Source of the DNA: Henckelia pumila
Taxonomy: Eukaryota; Streptophyta; Magnoliopsida; Lamiales; Gesneriaceae
Reading direction: 5' to 3'
Assembly (NCBI RefSeq): GCF_033568475.1
Contig: NC_133120.1
Span: 94,940,151-95,004,150 of the forward strand
Length of the DNA: 64,000 nucleotides
Numbering within the stretch: the first letter of the stretch is position 1; every line of letters begins with the position of its first letter. Of the stretch, positions 47,116 to 61,007 are shown piece after piece. Both the position numbers and the translations under genes were made by a program. The notes beneath the pieces are model-generated. The model searched no databases and had not been told where the DNA came from. It saw only the letters and a program-made list of their open reading frames with translations.

Positions 47116-48406
47116 TGTAGTGACCCTTACCTGGATCACCTACTAAACATAACTTAGACATGCAATTAACTTAATTAAACAGATATCAGAATAAACTTGC
47201 GGAAACCACAAATAAATACAATCCCAAGAAAAGAAATCTGTAATTTATCCAAATATTATACAACCAAATCGAATAGCTGTATCAACCCAAAACAACAGAA
47301 ATAAAATCTAGACGAAGCTTCAGCTGGCCAACCACTGCCTAGCCCCTCTTGGATCCATCCGCCTCGTCCAATCGCAAACCTGCCCCATGGAATAGGGTGT
47401 CCAGAACACAGAGTACGAGACGTGAGCATAAAATGCTCAGTACGAGAATATGAGTATACATGCATGCAAAGTGAACTCCCTATAAACTCGAGGTCAAGGA
47501 TCAGATAACAGAGACAGACAGGGCCCTGGTATGTAGCACGCTGTTCCATCGCTTCAGGAGGTGGCTCCCATACCGAAAGACAAGTGGATATGCCGGACCC
47601 AAATTGATGGAAGTCCAACCACTAACAGGATAGGGAAAAACCCTACTAACAGATATCTCGAAGGAGATAGCTCAGTATGCAAATGAATGCAGCATAAATC
47701 AATGACATATAAACCATGAAGTCACATAATACATGCATACTCAGTCAAGATATCTCGAACAGTACTTTCGTACCTCAAATCAGTGCAAGCTCTACCAACT
47801 CTAGTTCCACGTCTATAGTCTGCTCTACACTGCCAAATGATACTACTATCATTATAGTGCTCTAAAAGCCTTAACTAAGCTATTGCATACTCCTAAATAT
47901 TTATAGAAAGCAAAAGCTAAACCTTCGTCCGTCGTTAGCCCTTTGATGTCGATGCCTCCAGAACTTGGGCATAACTCTGCTACGACTATCGAACGCATCG
48001 ACGACTCCCGGGGAAAAGCCTAGGAAGGCTAGAACAACTCGAATACGACTAGAGTAGAGAGAAAATCCGGAATTGGCAATTGAAAATAAATTCTCGGCCT
48101 TCTATTTATAGACAACGATCGGAGCCTCCGAACCTCGATCGGAACATCCGATCCTGTCATCGGAGCTTCCGAAGATCCTGATCTGCCACGTATCAAAATA
48201 TCACTTGTTGGCTTTGGATAGGGGTGATCGGAGCTTCCGATCCAACCACACGTCATGCCTGACGTAATACCATCGGAGCTTCCGATCCACCTTCGGAGCT
48301 TCCGATCCTGTTCGGAGCTTTCAAACTCACCTTCGGAGCTTCCGAACTCTACCCAAGTAATTATGATTAATTCTTTAATTACTGATTTTGGTTACGGGCT
48401 ACTACA
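47116..48406 (-). repeat. 5' LTR of element 2 (family 2)
   Basis: 1291 bp, about 45 bp longer than the 3' LTR because the palindrome array (48118-48346) has gained units and an extra segment with GACGT motifs. The G-box at the corresponding place reads CACGTA. TATAAATAG is near 48103-48113 (minus). Confidence 0.93.
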
Positions 48407-48411
48407 GACAT

Positions 48412-48974
48412 CATGTGAAAAACTCAGATCTGACCAGCAATAAAGGAAATCTATGTCCACAGAACGACAATTTAAAAAATGAGAAGAATTCTGTACGGTT
48501 TTTTCTCCTCCAAACAGATCTATAAAGAAGATGATGATATACTCCTGGTACAGCACACACAAGGTCTGCAAGATCGTAACAATCTACAAGAAAAAAACGA
48601 ACGCTTTCAAACAACAAGAATCAATATAAACGCATAACAAACTTGGGAAGCAAAACGACAATACCAGAATCAGAACAAAGAAAAATCGTTCCAAAGACGA
48701 GAGCACAGAAAGACGCACATCCAGAAGCTAAAAAGCATGTGAGGAAACGAATCGGTACAAGTGAAGAAATGAAGAGGCATAGCAGATAGCCGGTCATCAC
48801 CAAAATTCCCTACCCAATCATTATTAGACATATTTTGTTTAAAGCGGTGGAGAGAAAATCTGAGACGCGTGTGTTGTTTTTCACTGCCTGTGAGACGCGT
48901 GTGTTTGTTCTTAACTGGATACGGGCAAAAAACAGACCCATTTCAACTTATTCTGCTTTTAAGAATAGTATAGA
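48412..48974 (-). other. Helitron 5' terminal segment
   Basis: It continues from 30043 after the GACAT duplication. It contains a direct repeat of TGAGACGCGTGTGTT (about 48859 and 48890) and the terminal TCTATACTATTCTTAAAAG at 48956-48974 read on the minus strand. No coding. Confidence 0.85.
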
Positions 48975-49332
48975 TTTGTGAGTATAACAATTAGAAATTG
49001 TAAACACAAATTATTTTTTTAATAATTAAATATTTGTAAAATTAGTATAAAATTAAATTCCATATATATTGTATTTTATAATTTGTAAAATATAATACTT
49101 CGTTATCTGACAAAATAAATTATTTATCAATTATTAATAATTATAAAAAGAAAAAAAAAAGTTGATGTACCAAAATACCACAAAGACACATTTGCAGGCG
49201 CCAAATACAGAAACGCTTACAAAAATAGAAACATCCAAACATGAAAGACAACCACAAAGGAGGTCAAATGGTCGAGCACGATACAAAATCCATGGGGGCA
49301 AATGTAAGTTGATGCTCCCATCTCAAGCACGG

Positions 49333-49488
49333 TTTAGTCTATGCTATTCTATTTGGGCACTGCCTAAACGGGATCCAACGACCCACATTTTTTTGCATTT
49401 GAGATGTACACATGAACATCTCAAATGCAAAAAAATTAGGCCTTTGATGCAGCACATGGACAGTGCTCATGTGCTAGCATAGACTAAA
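49333..49488. repeat. 156-bp foldback with perfect inner and outer stems
   Basis: The outer arms TTTAGTCTATGCT (49333-49345) and AGCATAGACTAAA (49476-49488) pair perfectly. The inner 20-bp arms at 49388-49407 and 49416-49435 pair perfectly around an 8-base loop. The arms between are partly paired (GGGCACTGCC against GGACAGTGCTC). It could be a small foldback MITE or a hairpin RNA precursor. Confidence 0.75.
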
Positions 49489-50710
49489 TACTCAAGCACA
49501 AAGAATATTTTTACGACTCAATTGACATACCTCCAATTAAAGTCTTAACGCTGAAAATGAAATTCATCGTACTGAAAAAGATGAAAATTTTCAAATATTT
49601 ATTATTTGCTCGGAAAATCAGTTATTTGTTGCGAGTTAACCGGGTAACACAGAAGCGTAAGATTTTTCAAACCTAAAATATTTACAAATAAAGTGATGAT
49701 GACAAAGTTAAGGGCTTGCAGTTCCTATGAGCATGCTAAAGCTCAATTTATAATTAAGCATAGGCCTGAGTTCGAAATGTAAGTAGATGCCTGTCAACCA
49801 CAGCATGAACTTTTGGCGCAAGTACATCTAGAGCTTGTAACCAACCAGTGACTTGTAGTGAAGTTGTAGTGGGAAGCCCTATGAACTCCACAGTCCACAG
49901 GTCCACTCTATGGCATGATAGATGAAAAGAAACTGCATTTTATCATTTTATGTGCTTCCCTTGCCCAAAATCTTCATCCTTTGAAAAACCTTGCCTGAAA
50001 GATTGATTCCCATCAAGAACAAGCTTTAAATGACCAGATGCAACAGAGAATTTTTTTTTAAAGCAAATAATGTAATGCAAACTGACCATATCATGGAGGC
50101 AAAACAACCATTTTTTAACAAACAAACCACCGTTCTTTGCATGAAAGAAAGTTCAATAGAACAATAGGAGGTAACAAAGAAAGAAGAAATAAACATAAAA
50201 GGCAGATGAAACCGTGAAAAGCCGCATAACATTCAGCAGGCTTTGAGATTTATATGAAGACTTAAACTCAAAAGGTATTTATATTTCCCTGTCTTGCAAT
50301 TTTTACAGTAAAAAAGTTCTGATTCACATTATGCCAGCTGAATAGCTCTTATATATCCCATCCTGCTCTTACCTGATAAAGGTTGGCACTTAACTCCAGT
50401 CCCAACTCCCAACCCCGGAAAGAAAGGAAAAAAACCAAGACACCATGGGAGAACAGGCATACATAAAGCCAAAGAGGTGCTTGAAGTCGAGTCACTAAAG
50501 ACAAAGTAAACCAGGGTAACAAGAAATGACAATCCAAATCTTGTTGTAAATACAAACCAATAACATCACTCAAATGCCAACAAATGGTGTGTGCCATCGC
50601 ATCGCAGCCCGATAGCATTTAAATTAAACTTGTTCATGATAAATTCAGGACACATAATTGAGGTACACCCAAAACTAAACTTGTCATAATATTTGCATTT
50701 CCCAATCAGC

Positions 50711-50770
50711 GAGTCCTCGAATAACCATTGAATTTGTAGTGAGTCCTCGAATAACCATTGAATTCGTATC
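50711..50770. repeat. 30-bp tandem duplication
   Basis: Two adjacent copies of GAGTCCTCGAATAACCATTG plus AATTTGTAGT (the second copy ends AATTCGTATC), in the probable 3' UTR of the F-box gene. Confidence 0.9.
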
Positions 50771-51064
50771 ATCACTCACTATATTTACGGTAAAAAGGAA
50801 CTAAATTCACCATTCAAATGCGCAATCATAATTGAGGTACACCAGAACCTCGCGAGTCATGAAATGCATGACCGCATAAAAAAAATACCCAATTTTGATG
50901 CCACAGAGAACAAATACAGAAAACATTGAATTCTCTCATCCCCCATATCACCATGAATCCAAATAGTTTCTTCCAAAGCTTGTAATCAATAAGCCACTTG
51001 CGCAAGGATACACAAAAAATTACCTCAACCGTCCGTTTCCTCTGCACCTTATTCACATCCCATC

Positions 51065-52231
51065 TCAAAAGGAGTTCATTTCCAGACAATAAGTTCTCCT
51101 CTTTAATAACATCTTTGCGGCAGTATCAAATGGCTCCTCAAGCGCAGAGGCCACCCAATTCAATTCGGAACCCAAGATCTCCTTCTTCGGGTGCTCACTA
51201 GGCCTAATCGCCACCAAGGTTGCACCTTCCAACACCATCCCACAAGGCAATTCCAAACGCGGGGCATACCACAACCACATACTCAGAGCTGGAACAAGAG
51301 TCCTTTTAGATGCTGATGATGCCAACAAAGGCTTCATTCTCAGCTCCTGCAGCTGTTCTTTGTTCATAGACAACACTCCTTGCCCATCCGCATCCGTTAA
51401 AAACAATCTCTCCAATGTCTCATGTTCTGCAATTATAGGCTGAAGAAGATAATGTCTTGCTGAGGCTGCAACCAAAGAGCTTATCGTCCAAACAACACGC
51501 AACTTTAAGCCCCCATTCGTGTAAAAAGATTCAGGAATGCTGCCATAATCGATCTCACCACCTCCCTCGTTGATCGCAATGTCGGTTTCTGTAACATCAC
51601 CAGCACCTGAACAGTTGCCCAGCATATTATGAGCAGTTCGAATCACGCTTGAAGCTCCAAGAATGACGCAGCTATCGAGAGTGGACCCAAAATCTGCCTT
51701 CCACTTGAGCAGGACACCCTCATCAATCCCCAGCTCGCCACTCGGTAATTCAATTCTGAGGAGCTTAATTTCGTTAAAATTCCTCAAAACTTGAGTAGGG
51801 GAATGGTGCGTGACGCTGTTTTGTTCGAAATCACATTCGAAATCTCGGGACAGAGAAGAATTTGGACGAGCGGAGGAGGGAACGATGAGCTGCGTAATAA
51901 GAGAGTGCAGGGGCTTGACGAGCCCAGAAAAGAATAGCCTGAAAAGTGAGACAATGGGATAGCGGGACTTGTCCAAAACCGAGACAGAAGAGGAGGTTCC
52001 AGATGAAGATGAATCGTCGTCCGAGATGACGCAATCGACGCGAACGATGACGTCATCCACCTGGGGAACAAGAGCGCGAAACCGCCTGGAAACAGCGCAG
52101 CATCGGCCCAACGCTTTGACGTCGCCGATCCTGTTGAAGATCAGGAGGAGAATGGAGTCCGGCAGGCGGTCGAAGTGATCAATCTGTTCGGGGTGGAGTC
52201 TGCTGCCCAGATCTAATCTCATCGAGCCCAT
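51065..52231 (-). CDS. AUF-like F-box protein, intronless
   Basis: 388 residues in a single exon. The N-terminal F-box (about residues 17-60: DHFDRLPDSILLLIFNRIGDVKALGRCCAVSRRFRAL) would bind SKP1 in an SCF ubiquitin ligase. A Ser/Asp-rich linker follows (DDDSSSSGTSSSVS), then a long domain ending in AAKMLLKRRTYCLEMNSF, a C-terminal signature of the plant AUXIN UP-REGULATED F-BOX group. In Arabidopsis that group affects auxin and cytokinin responses; the substrate here is unknown. I chose the start at 52231 (MGSMRLDL); in-frame ATGs at 52285 and 52243 precede it and one at 52222 follows. The frame is intact. A divergent MITE (53035-53433) lies upstream of its promoter. Confidence 0.92.
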   Translation of the reverse strand: MGSMRLDLGSRLHPEQIDHFDRLPDSILLLIFNRIGDVKALGRCCAVSRRFRALVPQVDDVIVRVDCVISDDDSSSSGTSSSVSVLDKSRYPIVSLFRLFFSGLVKPLHSLITQLIVPSSARPNSSLSRDFECDFEQNSVTHHSPTQVLRNFNEIKLLRIELPSGELGIDEGVLLKWKADFGSTLDSCVILGASSVIRTAHNMLGNCSGAGDVTETDIAINEGGGEIDYGSIPESFYTNGGLKLRVVWTISSLVAASARHYLLQPIIAEHETLERLFLTDADGQGVLSMNKEQLQELRMKPLLASSASKRTLVPALSMWLWYAPRLELPCGMVLEGATLVAIRPSEHPKKEILGSELNWVASALEEPFDTAAKMLLKRRTYCLEMNSF

Positions 52232-52285
52232 TTCACGAATCATTAGTGAAGAGTAATGAGTGGATAATTGTGGGAAAAAAATCAA

Positions 52286-53034
52286 GAAACACGGGATCGA
52301 TACATGAATTGAAAGATGTGAAGATCAAGATTCTAGCTCCGGCCGCCGCTTCAAAAGGTAGAATTCGGATGCAATTGGGACCGGAGCGGAGAACGAATGG
52401 GTCGAGGTAAGAAGAAGCTGGCAGACGAGACGAGACGAGAAGATTGGGGGGAATATCAGATATGGGTGTCAATTTACTATTTAAACCCTCTCCCCGAATG
52501 CTTATGCAGCACACATTCATTACACACGCAAACAAGATTTTATTCCCACAAAATTATTAAACTAACTGACAACTGTTTAATTAATTCACCATTACGATAA
52601 TTTTATAATATGAAAAGTAACGTGTATTACAGATATGATTAAAAAAAATACTATAATTAGTTATCGATATTAATTTAATAAAGATAAATTAAAAACAAAA
52701 TAAAAGTTAAATATGAAAAATAGACTGAAAAAAAAAAATATAGCAAATGGAGCGGAGGATTTTTGTACATGGTATTTGTTTTCGAAAGCTCTGGATTAAT
52801 GGGACGAGGAAAAAATGGTCTTGCGTTGAGCAGACGTGGGTTTCATGCATCCAAGAAATGGGCCTCAAACCCATTCATAAAATTGACCCATACAGATATC
52901 GCTCTCCACATGTGATCTCCTCCACTCCATGCTTGCTTATATTTGTTTTGTATCAGATTCAAGGGAGACGTCGTTTTTTTGTCTTTCGTTATTTTTCCTT
53001 TTACGTGCTTTTGGTATACGGCTTGCAACTATAA
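52286..53034 (-). promoter_or_regulatory. F-box gene upstream region
   Basis: It presumably contains the promoter and 5' UTR of the F-box gene. A TATA-like TTTAAATAG on the minus strand near 52480 is a candidate, but no element can be assigned with certainty. No other gene recognised. Confidence 0.35.
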
Positions 53035-53433
53035 GGCTTCATTTGGTATCCTTGATAAATTTGGGATTGTTTTACAAGCCCATATTTGTCTTAATTTTTG
53101 AGCTTAGATAAGGACCTGTATTGATAGAAGACCACATTAGCACTTTGATAACTCATCCACCTCTTTTTCCATGGATTAAATTTGTCTCATGGATTACACA
53201 AGTCATTTACAAAACTATCACTTCAATAGTTTATGGGTTTGAGAAAGAAGATTAAGGTGAGAAAGGAGGGTATTTTGGTTTACCTAAATAATATATACTA
53301 ACTTATCACACCTTTAAAAACCACACCAAACATAAAAATAAACTATCAATACATACATATTTTTTCTTATCAACCACTTATCAATCAATCTTCTAGTCCA
53401 AGAGTTATCTTATCCTTGTAATCAAACGGGGCC
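53035..53433. mobile_element. Tourist-like MITE, 399 bp (TSD TAA)
   Basis: The left end GGCTTCATTTGGTATCCTTG and the right end (other strand) GGCCCCGTTTGATTACAAGG are inverted. TAA flanks at 53032-53034 and 53434-53436. Sub-terminal CTTATC/GATAAG motifs repeat. Non-coding. Confidence 0.78.
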
Positions 53434-53477
53434 TAAGCCTATAAGTGTCGACAAAAATATATATACTCCGTTCTTCG

Positions 53478-53606
53478 ACTAGCCTGTCACACAGGGCTTG
53501 TCTAGTGTAGTTTACTTTCCTGACTAGCGTAGTTTGCAGGCTATTGCGTTAGTTCGGGGTTTACCCAGAGCACACCGAAAAGTAGCAATTGCGGGTTTCC
53601 ACGTCA

Positions 53607-53611
<5 letters not shown>
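53478..53611 (+). mobile_element. Au-like SINE copy 3
   Basis: The body GACTAGCGTAGTTTGCAGGCTATTGCGTTAGTTCGGGGTTTACCCAGAGCACACCGAAAAGTAGCAATTGCGGGTTTCCACGTCA is closely similar to the copy at 12129. It ends in a (TA)n tract. The 5' end, with a duplicated CTAGTGTAGTTT, is not sharply defined. Confidence 0.66.

Positions 53612-53662
<51 letters not shown>
53612..53662. repeat. (TA)n microsatellite after the SINE
   Basis: About 50 bases of TA repeats following the SINE 3' end. Confidence 0.95.
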
Positions 53663-53668
<6 letters not shown>

Positions 53669-54900
53669 TCCGATATAAATATCATTTTAGCTGCTGTTGT
53701 TGTTGTTTTTTTTTTATATATATATTTGATCGAAAGGATACTATATCTTCTGTAGAGGTGTGCGTGATGGTGTACCGGTTTTGTTGGCGTAAAACACATG
53801 CATAAACAACCCAGTGGTCTGCGGTTTATGATTAAGATCCTTATGGAGTCGAATGTTGAAGCGGATCCATTTTGAGATTTCAGGCCCACTTAGCCTTAAA
53901 AGATGCGTGGTCCATTTAATAACGTGCCATTATATTTGGGCCACTAAAGAGCCTTGTATTTTACCCATCAATTTAAGGTCCAAAGTTGAACTTGTGCATA
54001 AATAATAAACGTGAACCAGAGCCGAAACCATAATCGCCAAGTGATGACTGGGGAGTGGAGTGAGCAAGAAACAAAAAAATAAGAAAAAGGAATATTTGAT
54101 TGGGGTGAATTATTGTGAGACATGGGGGGCAAGATCTCATTTAATAATATTCAGCTAACACATGGCATCTTGATTCTCCCCGAATACAAAACACTTGGTC
54201 CATATATCTTCCACACCCATACCCTTTGTATATGTTTTTTTGAAAGGATGCCCAAATGTTGGTATTTATTATAAGGATTCCCAAGGGTAACGGCGGCCGG
54301 TTTGTTGTTGCAACTTGGATTCATTCGTACCTATCTGTCCATTCACATGTGAAATCAATCCTCGAACCAACTCCAACCTGGCCGCCCTCTCATGTGATGT
54401 GAGTGCCAGGTCAATGATTTTACGAGAGAATTCAAAAAATTATATTTGAAGAATATTTTCAATTATTTAACATGTTTTTCAATGAGTCACTTTTTCCCTT
54501 CATGTTATTTCAAATGGATTGTTTTTTTAAAAAATGAGTAGAATTATATATTTATTTGTAGATAGCCAACATGAAAATTAACCTGTCAGCCATTTGTTCA
54601 TATTATCTTTATTATATTATAATACATAAATCTCATAAAAAAATCATATTTGATCATTTTAATATATTTCTAAATTTACCATTTATCATTCTTCTAATAT
54701 GTTTAGTAATAGAGATCCAAAAAAATAAATTTTAATTCAAAAACATCCCACATTTTGTTCCACTATACTCATTATCATGATCACTATCACATTATCCTAA
54801 CATTTAAACAAAAATTATAATTAAATTTAAGTTTATAAAATAATATTTAATTTCAAATAATATATATTTTATGCAAATGCAACGCATATGTTCGTGTACT
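53663..54900. other. Intergenic region upstream of glycolate oxidase
   Basis: No gene recognised. AT-rich; the part close to 54900 probably includes the promoter of the oxidase gene. Confidence 0.4.
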
Positions 54901-54944
54901 AGTATTATATTATATATATATTATATTATTATATATACATAAAT

Positions 54945-56300
54945 GGCGTAACAGATTCATCAACCTCATTCAATCTGCAGTAGATCAGCATTGCGAGGTT
55001 TGCACCGACATTTTATCCCTTCATCATCGTTCATATCTATTTGATTCTTCATTCTTTTGAGTTACTCTGATCGTAGTCAAATTTTGTTGTCGTCTAATAT
55101 CTTCGCAGTTTATTTGGTTGTTTCCTGCGAATGCTGGATTTTACGGCACCCGCTTTTTTCCCCCATTTCTTTTCTCGATTTTGGCGAGTGTGCGATCATC
55201 TGTGATGAATTTTGATCCGTAATTGTTATTTTGTATTGAATTGATATGGTAGATATAAAAAATCATAATGACATTTCATAGTTCGAGTCGACATCAATCA
55301 ATTTGATGCCAATTAGGCGGGTCCACCGTCGTAAATTTTTTATTGTTCGAAGATTGGATAATGGCTGGAACAAGTTGTAGTGTGTAAGGTGGGCCGGTGT
55401 ACGCCAGTGAATTATTGAAGGAGTTCAAAGTTGTCACAAGCGATATATAAGAGCAGTGTGACTGTGTGTGTGCATAAGAACTTATTTCTATACGAAAGCT
55501 TATCATTCATTAAGGTATAAACAGAACAGGTACTAACGCTCTATGCTTTTCCTTAAGAAAAAGATGCATTTGGTTATCACGGGATATAAGCTGAGCATGT
55601 CGGCTAGTCCATTAATATTTGTGTTCTTTTTTATAATGACGGCTTACCAAGGATTTTGTGTATTTCGTTGATGGTGAACTGTCATTTTAATGGCTTAGAG
55701 ACTTAATTTTACGTCCATTACGGAAAGAAATATACGGTGTTTTGGGCTTTTGGCTGCTTTCATGAAGGGTATCGGCTCGGCTGATTCATTTCTAAAATAC
55801 TTGTCAAGTAATCATCTGTATTTTGAACGTAAGTTTTCTTAAAATTGGGCTTGCATTGTTCCTTGTGTATAAGAATTCATCATTGTGTGGTAAGATTCTG
55901 TAAATTCCTCTCATATATAAGAATGCCAGGCAGTAAGGATTCCTCTCATTGTCCCAGTACTTTTACATTCAATGTGCATATATTATAGAATATCAACAGG
56001 TGCTTCAGCACTCTTCTTTGTAGATCATAGCTGTAATTTTGTTCATTGAGGATAGTAAACTGATAATATCTTCACTCGCAAATATATTCATGTGAATATG
56101 CAAAATGCATTGTTTTGCTACCTGTACAACAATTTAACAAGCAAGAACAGATCTTTGATGGGGGTTCTACTAGTACATGGCCCTTAGGTAGTGTATTTCC
56201 TTCTTCCGAAATGTCTCCTGATTTTACCCTTATGTTTATTCACTGGTTTTGAATTATATCCAGAGCTTCTTGGCGCACAGTAGGCGAGACATCTGAGCAA
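54945..56300 (+). promoter_or_regulatory. Predicted 5' UTR with intron of the oxidase gene
   Basis: A TATA-rich stretch at 54903-54940 precedes a possible leader exon ending GCGAG|GTTTGC (54997). An acceptor ATATATCCAG-like site precedes 56264, giving a leader intron 54998-56263. Leader introns are frequent in plant genes of this type. The boundaries are inferred. Confidence 0.45.
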
Positions 56301-59367
<3,067 letters not shown>

Positions 59368-60700
59368 AGTTGATCGAGTTCTTGGAAGTACGTACCATTC
59401 ATTAAAGATATCGGTTTGCTGATTAATAATTGCCATCTTCGTTATAAAACAATTAGTTGTCATGTATTGGTTCGCGTTATTCAAGCTCGGTTTGGACCGG
59501 CTTGCAGTTTTTGTTTTTCCAAATGAATTACTTTTGAGATTGTTAAATAAATAATTTAAACAAAGCACGTCCGACGGACAAGTATTTTAAAACGTTTTTA
59601 GTATTTATATTTTGTAAAACATTTTTTGAATTTTTTTTTAAAAAAATGTGTTTTAAGTGTAGTTTTTAAATAGCAATTGTGATGCGGTTTATGAAATTTT
59701 TGGAATCAAAAGCAATATGGAAACAAAATAAATTAGCTTTTAAAATATTTATAAAAAAATTTAAACACTGCTTTTATGAAAATTGTTTTTATTCATTCAA
59801 ACGGCTAGGGATTTTTCGCTCCACTCCATGTACAAATATGTTACACTAATTAGATCATGACATTTGTCTCCAAAATCTTACTAATTCAACTCACCAATTC
59901 TTTCCTTATTATCTTTTCGTAATAAACGGAAATTTTTTACCTTTTATGTATTGTAAACTAATAATAGATTACATAAAAATATATAATTTAATTTAAAAGC
60001 CGAAATTAACAAAAAAATATAGATAAATAATGTTTGAATATATGAGGAAGATATATTTTATTTAATATATTATTAATTTAACATAACCAGATGATGTTTG
60101 GGTTAATGTTTGTTATTTACTTTTTTTCTTCTTCTATGTTTCATTGTTCCGATTTCTTTTTTTTTTTTAAGCTTATTTTTATTATATTTCTGTACTACCA
60201 TTAAAGAGTTAATTTAGTTAATTGACAATCGAATCTTTACATTTCAAACATATCAGATTAATTTGTTTACAATTATTATAAACCGAATTTTTTTGTGTTT
60301 GTTTAGTTATATTTAAAATTTAATATATTCTCACAAAAATCGTTATTACTATAAAAAAAATATATATATTCCATTAAGTTAAAAAAAATAAGAAGTAATT
60401 TAAAATATTATAAAAATTTTAAAATAAATCGATTATGTTTTCTTCGTCTATTTTTAAATTTTATTTTACAATGTATGAAAAGATAATAAGAAAAAAAAAA
60501 TTTTGCAAAATCAGCAAGATTTTGTGAGAGAGTGTCATTTTCTAATTAGTATAGCATCCTTTGGATCCCTAGTGTGCATGAAGTGGAATTAGGAGAAGAA
60601 GATCTGTAGCCCATTCAAACGCAACTCTAATCTAACTAGTAATTTTAGAAACATATTTTTTTTGGTTTAAAAAATTTCTCAATTCCAAACAGCTATGAAA
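59368..60700. other. Intergenic, AT-rich
   Basis: The start is probably the oxidase 3' UTR. The rest is very AT-rich with no gene, RNA or repeat recognised. Confidence 0.45.
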
Positions 60701-60737
60701 GCTAGCTAATTGTTAGGAGGGCCAGTTTCCTGGCGGT

Positions 60738-60745
60738 TGACGTCA
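60738..60745. promoter_or_regulatory. TGACGTCA bZIP-type site
   Basis: Perfect palindrome TGACGTCA about 265 bases upstream of the ATG of the next gene. Plant bZIP factors (TGA, HY5 types) bind ACGT-core sites like this. Its role here is inferred from position. Confidence 0.5.
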
Positions 60746-61007
60746 TCCCTCAATACACGCGTCTTAATTATTTGCTCTCCACGGCTGCAATGGATGCCAA
60801 TCACCAAAACTACTACTTCTCCACTGCTTAACCCGATTGCCAGTCAGAACAAATACACGCTTCTTTGTGTTCTCTTCTCCACAGCTAAAACTAAGAGATG
60901 GTTAACAATTATTGATTGAGGTTTAAGTTGACAACCGGCTGTAGGCCATCAACTCTCTTCCCTGCTTCTTCACTACGACATTTGCGCAAATTCCTCAATC
61001 TATCGAT

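Larger units (their letters stand above)
30044..48406 (-). mobile_element. Ty3/gypsy element 2 (TSD GACAT), interrupted twice
   Basis: Minus-strand element with 5' LTR 47116-48406 and 3' LTR 30044-31289, flanked by GACAT at 30039-30043 and 48407-48411. It has an initiator-Met PBS at 47101-47111 and a polypurine tract right of 31289. Gag-pol runs from 47050 to 31424 on the minus strand, broken by a solo LTR and by element 1. Without these it is about 7.15 kb. The integrase C-terminus (VQWQRRGTEEATWELED) resembles Tekay/Del-type chromoviruses. It is inserted in the Helitron. Confidence 0.95.
18636..48974 (-). mobile_element. Autonomous-type Helitron (~12 kb) split by nested retrotransposons
   Basis: On the minus strand it begins TCTATACTATTCTTAAAAGCAG at 48974 and ends with an 8-bp-stem hairpin (CACCTCAA, three bases, TTGAGGTG), ten bases, then CTAG at 18636. 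The host bases are A on the 5' side and T on the 3' side, the canonical A|T Helitron target with no duplication. It codes for a RepHel protein (27409 to 22932) and an RPA1-like protein (22636 to 19608), the plant Helitron gene pair. Gypsy element 2 occupies 30044-48406; without it the Helitron is about 11.97 kb. Coding regions are decayed but both termini look functional, so mobilisation in trans is conceivable. Confidence 0.93.
48975..51064. other. Intergenic region and probable 3' UTR of the F-box gene
   Basis: AT-rich near the Helitron, then moderate composition. It contains a foldback at 49333-49488 and a 30-bp tandem duplication at 50711-50770. The part next to 51064 is likely the F-box 3' UTR; no polyadenylation site was assigned. 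The frames at 49162-49482 and 50329-50618 have no family features. Confidence 0.5.

Noticed and set aside
49162..49482. 106-codon plus-strand frame
   Set aside because: It overlaps the foldback, which explains its composition; no family resemblance.
53524..53889. 121-codon frame with long Ile-Tyr runs
   Set aside because: Translation of the (TA)n microsatellite and SINE tail.
60710..60919. 69-codon frame upstream of the partial gene
   Set aside because: It overlaps the promoter region with the TGACGTCA site and has no recognisable features.
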